Assembly (NCBI GenBank): GCA_965267435.1
Contig: OZ253960.1
Span: 5,332,001-5,396,000 of the forward strand
DNA from: JAWPMT01 sp965267435
Lineage (GTDB): Bacteria; Bacteroidota; Bacteroidia; Cytophagales; Cyclobacteriaceae
Length of the DNA: 64,000 nucleotides
Direction of reading: 5' to 3'
A program made the position numbers and the translations under genes. Positions 18,171 through 26,743 of the stretch are shown one piece after another; the first letter of the stretch is position 1; each line of letters begins with the position of its first letter. Below the pieces are notes generated by a model, which saw only the letters and a list, made by a program, of their open reading frames with translations, made no database searches and was not told the origin of the DNA.

Positions 18171-18206
18171 CAAAATTCTCAATTCTCAATTTACCATTTT
18201 CAATTA
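18171..18206 (-). repeat. Right inverted-repeat arm of the nuoC-nuoD element
   Basis: CAAAATTCTC-AATTCTCAAT-TTACCATTTTCAATTAG; its reverse complement matches the left arm. It ends one base before the nuoD start codon. Confidence 0.7.
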
Positions 18207-18207
18207 G

Positions 18208-19419
18208 TTGGCTGTACAATACACATATCATCCCGATCATCTTCGGAACTCAGAACCACTCAAGTACGAGCAGTCTGAGTTGAAGTCCGGGGAGATGATT
18301 ATCAACATCGGCCCTCAGCACCCGTCCACACACGGGGTCTTGCGGCTAGAGGTGGTGACGGATGGTGAGATCGTCGTCGATGTCGTCCCACACCTGGGTT
18401 ATTTGCATCGTTGCTTTGAGAAGCATGCGGAATCCATGCCGTACAATCAAGTGATTCCTTACGTGGACCGCATGGACTACGTCGCCGCCATGAACAGTGA
18501 GCATGCCTACGTCATGGGTGTGGAGCAAATGCTAGGCATTCAGGATCAAATTCCCAAGCGAGTCGAGTACATCCGGGTGTTGGTTGCTGAGCTCAATAGG
18601 ATTGCTTCCCACTTTGTGGCCATTGGCACCTATGGGCTGGATATAGGGGCGGTGACGCCCTTCTTGTGGATGATGCGCGATCGCGAGCATTTGATGCGAC
18701 TGCTGGAGTGGACCTGCGGTGCGCGGATGCTCTACAACTACATCTGGATTGGTGGGTTATTTTATGATCTCCCAGTGGGTTTCGAAGAGCGGTGTGGAGA
18801 ATTCATACGTTACCTCAAACCAAAGCTGGATCACCTGGAGGATTTGCTGATCTCTAATCAGATATTTATTGAGCGTACGGCCAATGTGGGTGTCTTACCG
18901 ATGGATCTGGCCATCAACTATGGTATCACTGGTCCCATGCTGCGTGCTTCGGGTTTGAAGCTTGATCTTCGAAGAGTGGATGGCTACAGCGTTTACCCGG
19001 AATTGGATTTTGATATACCGATAGGATCAGGAAAAATGGGGACTACCGGCGACTGCTGGGATCGGACCTGGGTACGAATGCAAGAGTGCCGGGAGTCCGT
19101 CCGGATCATTGAGCAGTGTCTGGGGCGGCTGACTTCTGACTTGCAACGGACAAGAGACTTTGATCCCCGGGCGGTCGTCCCTAAGAAGATCCGCCCTAAG
19201 GCTCAGGATCTTTATGTGCGCGCCGAGAACCCCAAAGGCGAGTTGGGATTCTTCTTCAGGGCAGACGGTCGGTCAGACACACCTTTTCGCTGCAAAGCCC
19301 GAGGGTGCAGCTTTGTAAATCTGTCTGTGCTTCCCGAAATTGCCAGGGGAGTAATGGTCTCCGACCTTATTGCTATCGTTGGTTCCATCGACTTTGTGAT
19401 GGGGGAGGTAGATCGATAG
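18208..19419 (+). CDS. nuoD: NADH-quinone oxidoreductase subunit D
   Basis: 49-kDa-type subunit of complex I that forms the quinone-binding cavity with NuoB. 403 residues. Landmarks: INIGPQHPSTHGVLRLEV, HLGYLHRCFEKHAE, GTTGDCWDRTWVR and the C-terminal FVMGEVDR. The start is TTG at 18208; the first ATG (18295, within GEMIINIGPQ) would remove residues normally present in the family. The TTG lies two bases after the right arm of the inserted element and has no recognisable Shine-Dalgarno. nuoE onward are not in this window. Confidence 0.95.
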   Translation: MAVQYTYHPDHLRNSEPLKYEQSELKSGEMIINIGPQHPSTHGVLRLEVVTDGEIVVDVVPHLGYLHRCFEKHAESMPYNQVIPYVDRMDYVAAMNSEHAYVMGVEQMLGIQDQIPKRVEYIRVLVAELNRIASHFVAIGTYGLDIGAVTPFLWMMRDREHLMRLLEWTCGARMLYNYIWIGGLFYDLPVGFEERCGEFIRYLKPKLDHLEDLLISNQIFIERTANVGVLPMDLAINYGITGPMLRASGLKLDLRRVDGYSVYPELDFDIPIGSGKMGTTGDCWDRTWVRMQECRESVRIIEQCLGRLTSDLQRTRDFDPRAVVPKKIRPKAQDLYVRAENPKGELGFFFRADGRSDTPFRCKARGCSFVNLSVLPEIARGVMVSDLIAIVGSIDFVMGEVDR

Positions 19420-19426
19420 AAAACCT

Positions 19427-20911
19427 ATGCGTGTTTTAAGCGCCGAGCAGATCCGTGCTGCGGATCAATACACAATTCAAAATGAGCCGATCAGCTCCGT
19501 CGATTTGATGGAGCGAGCGTCGGAGGCATTTGTAGCCGAATTTGTCGGCCACTATGGCAGCTCCCGCGAAGTGTGCATCTTCTGCGGGACAGGAAACAAT
19601 GGGGGAGATGGATTGGCGATTGGTCGGATTCTCCTGTGGCGAGGCTACCATGCTCAGATTTGGGTGTGCGGCGAGGAAGGCAAGGGTTCACCTGATTTCC
19701 TCACTAACTACAAAAGGCTGTCCCCGCAACCGCAGCATCTGCAAAGCGAAGAGGACTTTCCGGCCCTGCCGCCCGACGCTATTGTCATCGATGCACTTTT
19801 TGGGTCGGGGCTCAACCGACCACTTGGCGGTTTGCCAGGAGCCCTTGTGCGTCACCTCAATGCATCACGTTGCACCATCGTGTCGGTCGATGTGGCCTCA
19901 GGTCTATTCATAGATAAGGCGGTGGATCTCCTCGCTCCCATTATTCGACCTGCACACACGATTAGTTTTCAAGTCCCCAAGTTGGCATTCTTTCAACCAG
20001 ACATCGCGGGTTTTGTAGGCGAGTGGCATGTGGTGGACATAGGTCTTGACCAGGAGTTTATTCAGCAGCAAGACACTGCATACTTCCTGACGGAGTCGGA
20101 TGATATGAGAGGACTGATCCCCATTCGGGATCGCTTTATGCATAAGGGGGTGGCGGGACGAGTGGCACTTTGGGCTGGCAGTCAGAACAAGATGGGTGCA
20201 GCCATCTTGGCGGCGCAGGCATGTCTTAGAAGTGGCGTCGGCTTACTCTGGATGGATATACCCCAAGAGGGAAACGAGACATTGAATGTCGCTGCGCCGG
20301 AGGCGATGCTAGCTGATACTGATGAGCTTTTGCAGGGACCTTCGCGAGAGAGTTTGCAGGTATTGGGTGCAGGCCCTGGAATTGGCACTGATGATAAGGC
20401 TCGATCAAAACTTCAACAGCTGCTTAGTAGGTGGGACAAGCCAGTAGTACTCGATGCAGATGCGATAACGTTGGCTGCGCAGCATCCTGATCTCCTTGCA
20501 GCGGTGCCTCCGCAATCGATCCTCACACCACACCCTGGTGAATTCCGCAGACTGGTCGGTGACTGGCAGGATGATTATGCGAAGCTCGAACTACTAAGAG
20601 ACTTCTGTCGCAGGCATCAACTCAACTTGGTCCTCAAAGGAGCTTTCTCTGCTGTCTGCAATAGCGATGGGGAAGTTTATTTTAACCCCACAGGCAACCC
20701 GGGTATGGCTACGGGGGGTAGTGGTGATGTGCTATTTGGTATAGTAAGTGGGTTGCTGGCTCAAGGGTTGGCTCCGGGTGAATCCCTGCGTTTGGCGGTC
20801 TATCTACATGGATTGGCTGGAGACATCGCAAAAAAATATTTAGGAGAACATTCCTTGCTTGCAACAGATATTATTCACTACTTACCAAACAGTTTTATGG
20901 AAAATAAATGA
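19427..20911 (+). CDS. nnr: Bifunctional NAD(P)H-hydrate epimerase / ADP-dependent NAD(P)H-hydrate dehydratase
   Basis: Repairs hydrated NADH and NADPH. 494 residues with the two classic halves: an N-terminal YjeF_N epimerase (GTGNNGGDGLAIGR; VIDALFGSGLNRPL) and a C-terminal ribokinase-like YjeF_C dehydratase (GAGPGIGTDDK, LTPHPGEF, NPGMATGGSGDVLFG). It starts seven bases after nuoD, so it is co-transcribed with complex I genes, which suits a role in repairing the NADH that complex I uses (inference from context). Confidence 0.95.
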   Translation: MRVLSAEQIRAADQYTIQNEPISSVDLMERASEAFVAEFVGHYGSSREVCIFCGTGNNGGDGLAIGRILLWRGYHAQIWVCGEEGKGSPDFLTNYKRLSPQPQHLQSEEDFPALPPDAIVIDALFGSGLNRPLGGLPGALVRHLNASRCTIVSVDVASGLFIDKAVDLLAPIIRPAHTISFQVPKLAFFQPDIAGFVGEWHVVDIGLDQEFIQQQDTAYFLTESDDMRGLIPIRDRFMHKGVAGRVALWAGSQNKMGAAILAAQACLRSGVGLLWMDIPQEGNETLNVAAPEAMLADTDELLQGPSRESLQVLGAGPGIGTDDKARSKLQQLLSRWDKPVVLDADAITLAAQHPDLLAAVPPQSILTPHPGEFRRLVGDWQDDYAKLELLRDFCRRHQLNLVLKGAFSAVCNSDGEVYFNPTGNPGMATGGSGDVLFGIVSGLLAQGLAPGESLRLAVYLHGLAGDIAKKYLGEHSLLATDIIHYLPNSFMENK

Positions 20912-21073
20912 TAACTTCCTATAAATCAAATATTTGTTGGAATAGTGATAATTTGAGATTCTTGGTAATTTCCCCGAAAAACGATGAATTAACCAGATTT
21001 AACGTTTCTATTACTTAAAAATTTCATCGTTGACGACCAACTTTAATAAAAATTTTTCGTACTTTGCTATTAC

Positions 21074-21451
21074 ATGCGCCGTCAAAGGTCTACCATATTG
21101 ATTCTACTCATTTGCTTCGGCTTGACAGCTTACGCTCAAGAAGCCAGCAATGCTACTTTGACTGAGCAGGATATAACTGTCCAGGAGCCTCTCTCGAATA
21201 CGAACAAAATCGAGCTTTACCCCAATCCGGCAGTTGACTATCTCATCGTTCAACTTTCGAACACTAATCTGGATAATGCCAAGTTCGAGATAAGAAGTTT
21301 GCTGGGCACTCAAATGTCCATCAGTGCTGAAGATCTTGGTAATGGTCGATTTAGATTTCCGGTGAAGGACTTCGCGACCGGTTATTACTTTGTGGTAGTC
21401 GAAGATGAGACAGCACGATTTAAGAAAGCGTATCGCTTTCTGAAGAACTAA
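21074..21451 (+). CDS. Small secreted protein made almost entirely of a T9SS type A sorting domain
   Basis: 125 residues. Signal peptide about residues 1-21 (ends in TAYAQ), a short Ser/Thr/Asn-rich linker, then a complete T9SS type A C-terminal domain: IELYPNPAVDYLIVQL, FEIRSLLGTQM, FATGYYFVVVEDE, KKAYRFLKN. No passenger domain lies between. Such domains normally steer large cargo to the type IX machinery. The protein could be a minimal T9SS substrate, or the preserved end of a larger gene, but it has its own signal peptide and an AT-rich upstream region with a -7-like TACTTTG at 21060. It is followed by an intrinsic terminator. Confidence 0.85.
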   Translation: MRRQRSTILILLICFGLTAYAQEASNATLTEQDITVQEPLSNTNKIELYPNPAVDYLIVQLSNTNLDNAKFEIRSLLGTQMSISAEDLGNGRFRFPVKDFATGYYFVVVEDETARFKKAYRFLKN

Positions 21452-21478
21452 TTACTCTCCCTAAAAGACTTTGTGTAT

Positions 21479-21501
21479 GCCAGCTTATCGCTGGCTTTTT
21501 T
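21479..21501 (+). terminator. Intrinsic terminator after the T9SS mini-protein
   Basis: GCCAGC/GCTGGC stem with a five-base loop, followed by TTTTTT; 28 bases after the stop codon. Confidence 0.85.
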
Positions 21502-21776
21502 GTTGTCCCGTATGAAGGGTGTGAAATCTCGCATCGGTTTCTGTGCACGGTATACCTTACTATTGGTTCGCTTTGAGGCTGTACACGTTGCGATGTGGAT
21601 GTAGCAATGCGAGTGCAAGACACATTGATGTATCAAAGAAGTGTGATCAGAAGATCGGGACACGTAGAATCGACCTTCCGTAGGGTAGGAGGTCATGGCC
21701 AAAAGGAGCTATCCCCTATCCATTACGCATGGGTAGCTCACGCCAGGTAAAGTAAACTACCCGTCAGATAGTAATG
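21502..21776. other. Intergenic stretch between convergent genes
   Basis: Between the terminator and the end of the DUF2723 gene. A weak long-loop stem GGGTAG...CTACCC near 21732-21763 is the only structure noted. Nothing coding is supported. Confidence 0.4.
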
Positions 21777-24700
21777 CTATATGTTGTTAGGAACAGGTCG
21801 GCGTTCATTCATACTCACGTAGTAGTCCTGAAATGCCTTGTAGTACTTTTCGGCAATGTCAGCCTCACCATACTGGCGCATTGTTCGACTGAGTTCATTC
21901 AATGTAAGGAGTCGTCGTCGTCGCTCCAGGTCATCCACCCTGGGCTTCGTATCGTAATAGGCCAGCCACTCTTGTGCACGATCTCCTACCGTCTCTCCTA
22001 TGGAGATGGCGAGATCCCTATCACCCACTGCAAAAAACAGAGCGATAGACTGCACGGAGAAAAAGTCATAGGGCACCGATGCATCGGGCATCACCTCCAA
22101 CGATTTGTTGAGGACCTCAGCAGCCCTTGCCGTATCACCTTTTATTATTAGATCGGTAGCCAACGTATTCAGCGCAGACCGGTGGTTAAGACAGAAGTTT
22201 CTGTAGTCCTCGGTGTTGTAGGTAGTCGAGTCATTCAAACCGCGCCATTGGAACCTGTTCATGACGTTGTCGTACATCACATCGGTATTGACGAGGAAGT
22301 CCCCATTTTGTGGAGGGTACTCGATAGGCATCAGTCGATACGTCAACCCTTCCTGTACCACGTGCTTGTTGAGGTCGAAGCTGATGCTACGAAGCGATGT
22401 AGTATTGAAGTAGATAGGTCGCTCCCAGTTGTTGTTGGCAATGAGATCTATGATTGCCAGATCTTTCTTCTCCAGACCCCGACCCTTTATTCTCCATGTC
22501 AGTCGATCGGTCATATACCGGTAGAGTTCGGATGTCTCCTCCGGTATGATGGACAGTTCGTTGGAGGCCGTGAACTGTGTCGTATCGATGTTCAGGAACA
22601 TCGTCGAGGAGGGCACCGAGTTATAGGCGCTGATGGAAGTTGGCACCTTAAGGCCAGGATGTTCTTGCCTCACGAGATCCATATAGAGGCGAGCATTGAT
22701 TGCTCTTCCCTCCAGGTTCGGGCTTTCTACCACCGGCAGATAGTCATTGAGCCCTCCTTGCTGATAGTGCTCAAGTGTTAGTCCGAATGGTAGTGGTTCG
22801 GATAGGTACGCCGTCCTCATCATTTGCTCGATGTACCAGTCTGTGTTGAAGTAGCTCAGTACCACGACCCGCACGTCAGTGCGATACCCCTCTACTTCCT
22901 GGACGTACCAAAGAGGGAATGTATCGTTGTCGCCACCTGTGAAGAGTATGGCGTTTTCTGCACAGCTATCCAGGTAGTTCTTCGCGGCGTCCACGCTGAA
23001 ATATCTTCCGGAGCGGTCGTGGTCGTCCCAGTTTTCACTGGCCATCAAGGTCGGTATTCCCAACCCGAGGACCGTGCCCGCGACGGCGGCCACTTTGGCA
23101 CTCGTGACCCTGGACAGCCACTCAAAGATTGTGAGTACCCCAAATCCCACCCAAATGGCAAAAACATAATAGGATCCCGCGTAGATGTAGTCACGTTCGC
23201 GTGGCTCGACCGGCGGGGAGTTGAGATACAGGACAAGGGCAGCTCCCGTCAAAAAGAAGAGCAGCAGCGTCACTCCGAAGTACTTAGGGTTGTTTTTGTA
23301 CTGGATAAACATACCGAGCAAGCCCAGCAGCAGTGGCAGCGCAAAATAGATGTTTCGCCCTTTGTTGTTAGCGAGTTCAGGTGGGAGTTTCTCAAAGGCG
23401 TTGCTTAGACCCACCCACTCGGCATCCTGAATGTCTGATGCCCGGCCGGAGAAGTTCCACATGAAATAGCGGAAATACATGTGTCCAAGCTGATGCTTGA
23501 ACATATAGCCCAAATTCTGAGAGAAAGAGGGTTTCTGGCCTTCCCTAAGACCCATGATTTCCCGATAGCGCCGTTGATGACCGCCGTCCGGACTTTTGCT
23601 GTACATCCTTGGCAAGATCGTGGTGTGCGCCGGATCGTAATCGTATTCGACCTTCCAGTCTTTGATCTCGTACTTGTCTTCACCTTTTTTGTAGACAGGT
23701 GCGCCCTTGGTCTGGCTGATAAGATCAGCCGTGAAATATTGGCCTTTGAACAATGGCCGGTTGCCATACTGCTCACGCTTCAGGTACGATACATACTGGA
23801 TCAGGCTCTCAGGATCATTTTCGTCAATGGGCGTGTCATAGTTGGAGCGGATCAATACAACCATGTATGACGCGTAGCCAATGAGGATAAATGCCAATGA
23901 CAGCAGCGACGTATTGAGTATCAGTTTTTTCTTTTTCTCCGAATAGATAATTCCGTAAACAAGGCCGCCAAAAAGTAGAAGTAAGAACACGATCAGCCCG
24001 GAGTTGAAGGGAAGCCCCAGGTTGTTGACAAAGAAGATTTCAAAAGACCCTGCCATCGATGGGAGTCCGGGAATGATTCCGACCATGATAATGATGATGA
24101 TAAACGCTGCTGCCGCCATTGTGGCGACGAGTTGGGTGACAGAGAAATTTGGCCGATACTTGAAGAGGACAATGAGCGCCAATGCCGGGATCGTCACAAG
24201 ATTGAGGAGGTGAACGCCAATGGACAGACCCATCATGTAAGCGATGAGGATCAGCCATCTATTTCCGGAGCTATCGTCTTTAATATTTTCCCACTTGAGG
24301 ATGGCCCAGAAAACAAAGGCCGTGAAGAAGGAGGACATGGCATATACTTCTGCCTCCACTGCTGAAAACCAAAAGGAGTCGGAGAAAGTACACGTGAGAG
24401 CCCCCACGGCGCCAGCGCCCATGATGGCGATGGTCTGTCCCAGTGTTTCTTCACCGTCATTGACTTTCAACACCTTTTTGGCAAGGTGCGTGATTGACCA
24501 AAACAAGAATAGGATGGTGAAGGCAGCAGAAAGTACACTGAGCATATTCACCCAAAAAGCGACCTGGGTTACGTCGCCCATTGCTAGCATGGAAAACATG
24601 CGACCTGTCAAAAGAAAGAATGGTGCCCCTGGTGGGTGAGGTACCTCTAGCTTATAGGCCGTTGCTATGAATTCTCCACAGTCCCAAAAACTGGCTGTTT

Positions 24701-24782
24701 CTTCGACGGTGAGAGAGTAGATAATTAGTGAGAATAAAAAAGCGGACCAACCCGCTATGACATTTATCTTCTGGTATCCCAT
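21777..24782 (-). CDS. DUF2723 family polytopic membrane protein (GT-C-like)
   Basis: 1001 residues. The N-terminal half has about a dozen membrane segments. Its first periplasmic loop carries the family hallmark EETASFWDCGEFIATAYKL-EVPHPPGAP, whose acidic residues resemble the catalytic loop of GT-C glycosyltransferases such as protein O-mannosyltransferases. The C-terminal half is soluble, with a central domain (TGGDNDTFPLWYVQEVEGYRTDVRVV in two stretches) and TPR-like helices at the end. The family is nearly universal in Bacteroidota, and a role in surface or protein glycosylation is suspected but not something I can prove here. Single gene, convergent with the T9SS mini-protein. Confidence 0.88.
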   Translation of the reverse strand: MGYQKINVIAGWSAFLFSLIIYSLTVEETASFWDCGEFIATAYKLEVPHPPGAPFFLLTGRMFSMLAMGDVTQVAFWVNMLSVLSAAFTILFLFWSITHLAKKVLKVNDGEETLGQTIAIMGAGAVGALTCTFSDSFWFSAVEAEVYAMSSFFTAFVFWAILKWENIKDDSSGNRWLILIAYMMGLSIGVHLLNLVTIPALALIVLFKYRPNFSVTQLVATMAAAAFIIIIIMVGIIPGLPSMAGSFEIFFVNNLGLPFNSGLIVFLLLLFGGLVYGIIYSEKKKKLILNTSLLSLAFILIGYASYMVVLIRSNYDTPIDENDPESLIQYVSYLKREQYGNRPLFKGQYFTADLISQTKGAPVYKKGEDKYEIKDWKVEYDYDPAHTTILPRMYSKSPDGGHQRRYREIMGLREGQKPSFSQNLGYMFKHQLGHMYFRYFMWNFSGRASDIQDAEWVGLSNAFEKLPPELANNKGRNIYFALPLLLGLLGMFIQYKNNPKYFGVTLLLFFLTGAALVLYLNSPPVEPRERDYIYAGSYYVFAIWVGFGVLTIFEWLSRVTSAKVAAVAGTVLGLGIPTLMASENWDDHDRSGRYFSVDAAKNYLDSCAENAILFTGGDNDTFPLWYVQEVEGYRTDVRVVVLSYFNTDWYIEQMMRTAYLSEPLPFGLTLEHYQQGGLNDYLPVVESPNLEGRAINARLYMDLVRQEHPGLKVPTSISAYNSVPSSTMFLNIDTTQFTASNELSIIPEETSELYRYMTDRLTWRIKGRGLEKKDLAIIDLIANNNWERPIYFNTTSLRSISFDLNKHVVQEGLTYRLMPIEYPPQNGDFLVNTDVMYDNVMNRFQWRGLNDSTTYNTEDYRNFCLNHRSALNTLATDLIIKGDTARAAEVLNKSLEVMPDASVPYDFFSVQSIALFFAVGDRDLAISIGETVGDRAQEWLAYYDTKPRVDDLERRRRLLTLNELSRTMRQYGEADIAEKYYKAFQDYYVSMNERRPVPNNI

Positions 24783-25038
24783 GTTGCTCTTACTCAGAGT
24801 GCGAAATTAGCAATTAATGGACAATAAACGTTTGAGGCCTATTTCGATTTCGGGTTTTAACAATTGTTAGCACTTTTTAATTGAATTAAGTGAATCAAAG
24901 GTTTTCTGTACTCCGCGCTACAATGTTGTATTGCCGACGTCGGACCTTGATGTGAAGCGAGTATCTTGGACTCAGAGGAGTCTCCTATGGCCACGACATG
25001 GCACTATATGACAAATAACTAAACGACAGTTTATCACA

Positions 25039-26592
25039 ATGAAAGTAAGACCAGCGTTTTTCTTGATCTCATTTGTAGCGATTGCCTCGATAGTAGGGGT
25101 ATCCTTACTCGTTACCCCTGTTTGGGGGTACTTTATCATTGTAGGCCCTTTGTTTCTGATTGGGATGAGTGATGTCTTGCAGAAAAAGCAGGCTATTCGG
25201 AGAAATTTTCCCATCATCGGTCATGGGCGGTACCTGCTGGAGAAGATACGGCCTGAGATCATGCAATACTTCGTAGAGACCGACACGGAGGGCCGACCCA
25301 TCAATAGGATCTTTCGCTCGCTCATCTATCAGCGTGCTAAGTCTGTCACAGACACCACTCCGTTCGGTACTCAAGAGGACGTTTATGAGACCGGCTATGA
25401 ATGGATGGAGCATTCTATGTACCCACGGACTTTCGAGACGATGGATCACAATCCCAGAGTGTTGATTGGAGGCCCCGGCTGTCAGCAGCCCTACAGCGCG
25501 AGCATTCTGAATATATCGGCCATGAGCTTTGGTGCCCTCAGTAAGAATGCGGTACTGGCATTGAATGGTGGTGCCAAAACAGGATCGTTTGCACACAATA
25601 CGGGCGAAGGTGGGATCAGTCCCTACCACCTCGAACACGGAGGGGATCTCATATGGCAGATAGGTACAGGCTACTTTGGTTGCCGGGATGAACAGGGCCG
25701 TTTCGATGCGGATCTATTCGCGGAGAAGACGGCGATACCCCAGGTGAAGATGATAGAGATCAAGATATCACAGGGGGCTAAACCTGGGCATGGAGGCATC
25801 CTACCCGCCAGCAAAAACACGCCAGAAATCGCCGCCATCCGCCATGTGAAACCTGGCGCGACGGTAGCTTCCCCACCGTGCCACACAGCCTTCACCAATC
25901 CGACGGAGATGATGCACTTCATTGCCCAATTGAGAAAGTTGTCTAATGGTAAGCCAGTGGGATTCAAATTGTGCGTCGGCAGCAGGGCAGAGTTTCTGGA
26001 GGTATGCAGGGCGATGGTGTCCACGGGTATCAAGCCGGACTTCATCACCGTCGATGGTGGTGAGGGAGGCACAGGGGCCGCTCCGGTTGAGTTTTCCAAC
26101 TCCCTCGGGATGCCCCTCAGAGATGGATTGGCATATGTCCATGACGTCCTCAAAGGACATGGGCTCCGACCAGAGATAAAGATATTGGCAGCAGGGAAGA
26201 TCATCACGGCATTTCACATGATCAGGGCGATGGCACTTGGAGCCGATGTGTGTTACAGCGCCCGGGCGATGATGCTGGCTGTGGGTTGCATCCAGTCGTT
26301 GCAGTGCAATAGCAACACCTGTCCGACGGGTGTGGCCACCCAGGATCCGGTCTTGATGAAGGGGCTGGATCCCGCTAATAAGCGAGACCGAGTGGCCAAT
26401 TTTCATAAGAACACGATTGAAGCGTTCGTTGAAATGATGGCGGCGTCAGGCTTGTCCTCCGCGAGCGAGATTCGAAGGAATCATATCCTGCGACGGGTAA
26501 CGATGCAGCAGGTACTATCCTATGAAGACCTCTACCCTGTCGTAGAGACTGGCTCGCTACTCGATGAAAAAGTCGCTGTGGCTCCGTCCTAG
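25039..26592 (+). CDS. FMN-binding glutamate synthase family protein
   Basis: 517 residues. Two N-terminal membrane segments (about residues 3-20 and 25-42) precede a glutamate-synthase central/FMN TIM-barrel (GltB domain 2). Seen: SMSFGALSKNAVLALNGG, SQGAKPGHGG, DGGEGGTGAAPVEF, GADVCYSARAMMLAVGCIQ, and a cysteine-rich CNSNTCPTGVATQDP that would hold the Fe-S cluster. The amidotransferase domain of true glutamate synthase is absent, so the reaction is uncertain; it may be a membrane-tethered FMN/Fe-S oxidoreductase. No gltD-like partner is adjacent. Confidence 0.88.
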   Translation: MKVRPAFFLISFVAIASIVGVSLLVTPVWGYFIIVGPLFLIGMSDVLQKKQAIRRNFPIIGHGRYLLEKIRPEIMQYFVETDTEGRPINRIFRSLIYQRAKSVTDTTPFGTQEDVYETGYEWMEHSMYPRTFETMDHNPRVLIGGPGCQQPYSASILNISAMSFGALSKNAVLALNGGAKTGSFAHNTGEGGISPYHLEHGGDLIWQIGTGYFGCRDEQGRFDADLFAEKTAIPQVKMIEIKISQGAKPGHGGILPASKNTPEIAAIRHVKPGATVASPPCHTAFTNPTEMMHFIAQLRKLSNGKPVGFKLCVGSRAEFLEVCRAMVSTGIKPDFITVDGGEGGTGAAPVEFSNSLGMPLRDGLAYVHDVLKGHGLRPEIKILAAGKIITAFHMIRAMALGADVCYSARAMMLAVGCIQSLQCNSNTCPTGVATQDPVLMKGLDPANKRDRVANFHKNTIEAFVEMMAASGLSSASEIRRNHILRRVTMQQVLSYEDLYPVVETGSLLDEKVAVAPS

Positions 26593-26694
26593 TGATTGTG
26601 GATTGGAGGCCTTCGGTCAATTCCTGGCAACAGTTAGGCAACAAATGCGTTCACCATATAGTCGTATGAGATGGGAATTTTCCTTTTTCTCATG

Positions 26695-26724
26695 TTCTCA
26701 CCCAAGTCAAGGATGATAAATTTG
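26695..26724 (+). promoter_or_regulatory. Bacteroidota-type promoter of the TPR gene
   Basis: TTC at 26695-26697 (usual TTG) and TAAATTTG at 26717-26724 separated by 19 bases, close to the Bacteroidota housekeeping consensus TTG-N19-TAnnTTTG. Transcript start expected near 26731. Confidence 0.5.
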
Positions 26725-26743
26725 CAGCCGAGTCTAAGAACTT

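Larger units (their letters stand above)
17761..18206. mobile_element. Four-helix-bundle element between nuoC and nuoD
   Basis: A unit of about 446 bases made of a left AT-rich arm (17761-17815, built of AATTGAAAATTGAGAATTG-like words), the four-helix-bundle gene, and a right arm (18171-18206) that is the inverted complement of 17785-17815 with few mismatches. The arms could pair over about 30 bases as a long RNA stem. This layout resembles the intervening sequences known in 23S rRNA genes, whose encoded proteins belong to the same family. I see no transposase or clear target-site duplication. Mobility is inferred from its position inside an otherwise compact operon. Confidence 0.6.
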
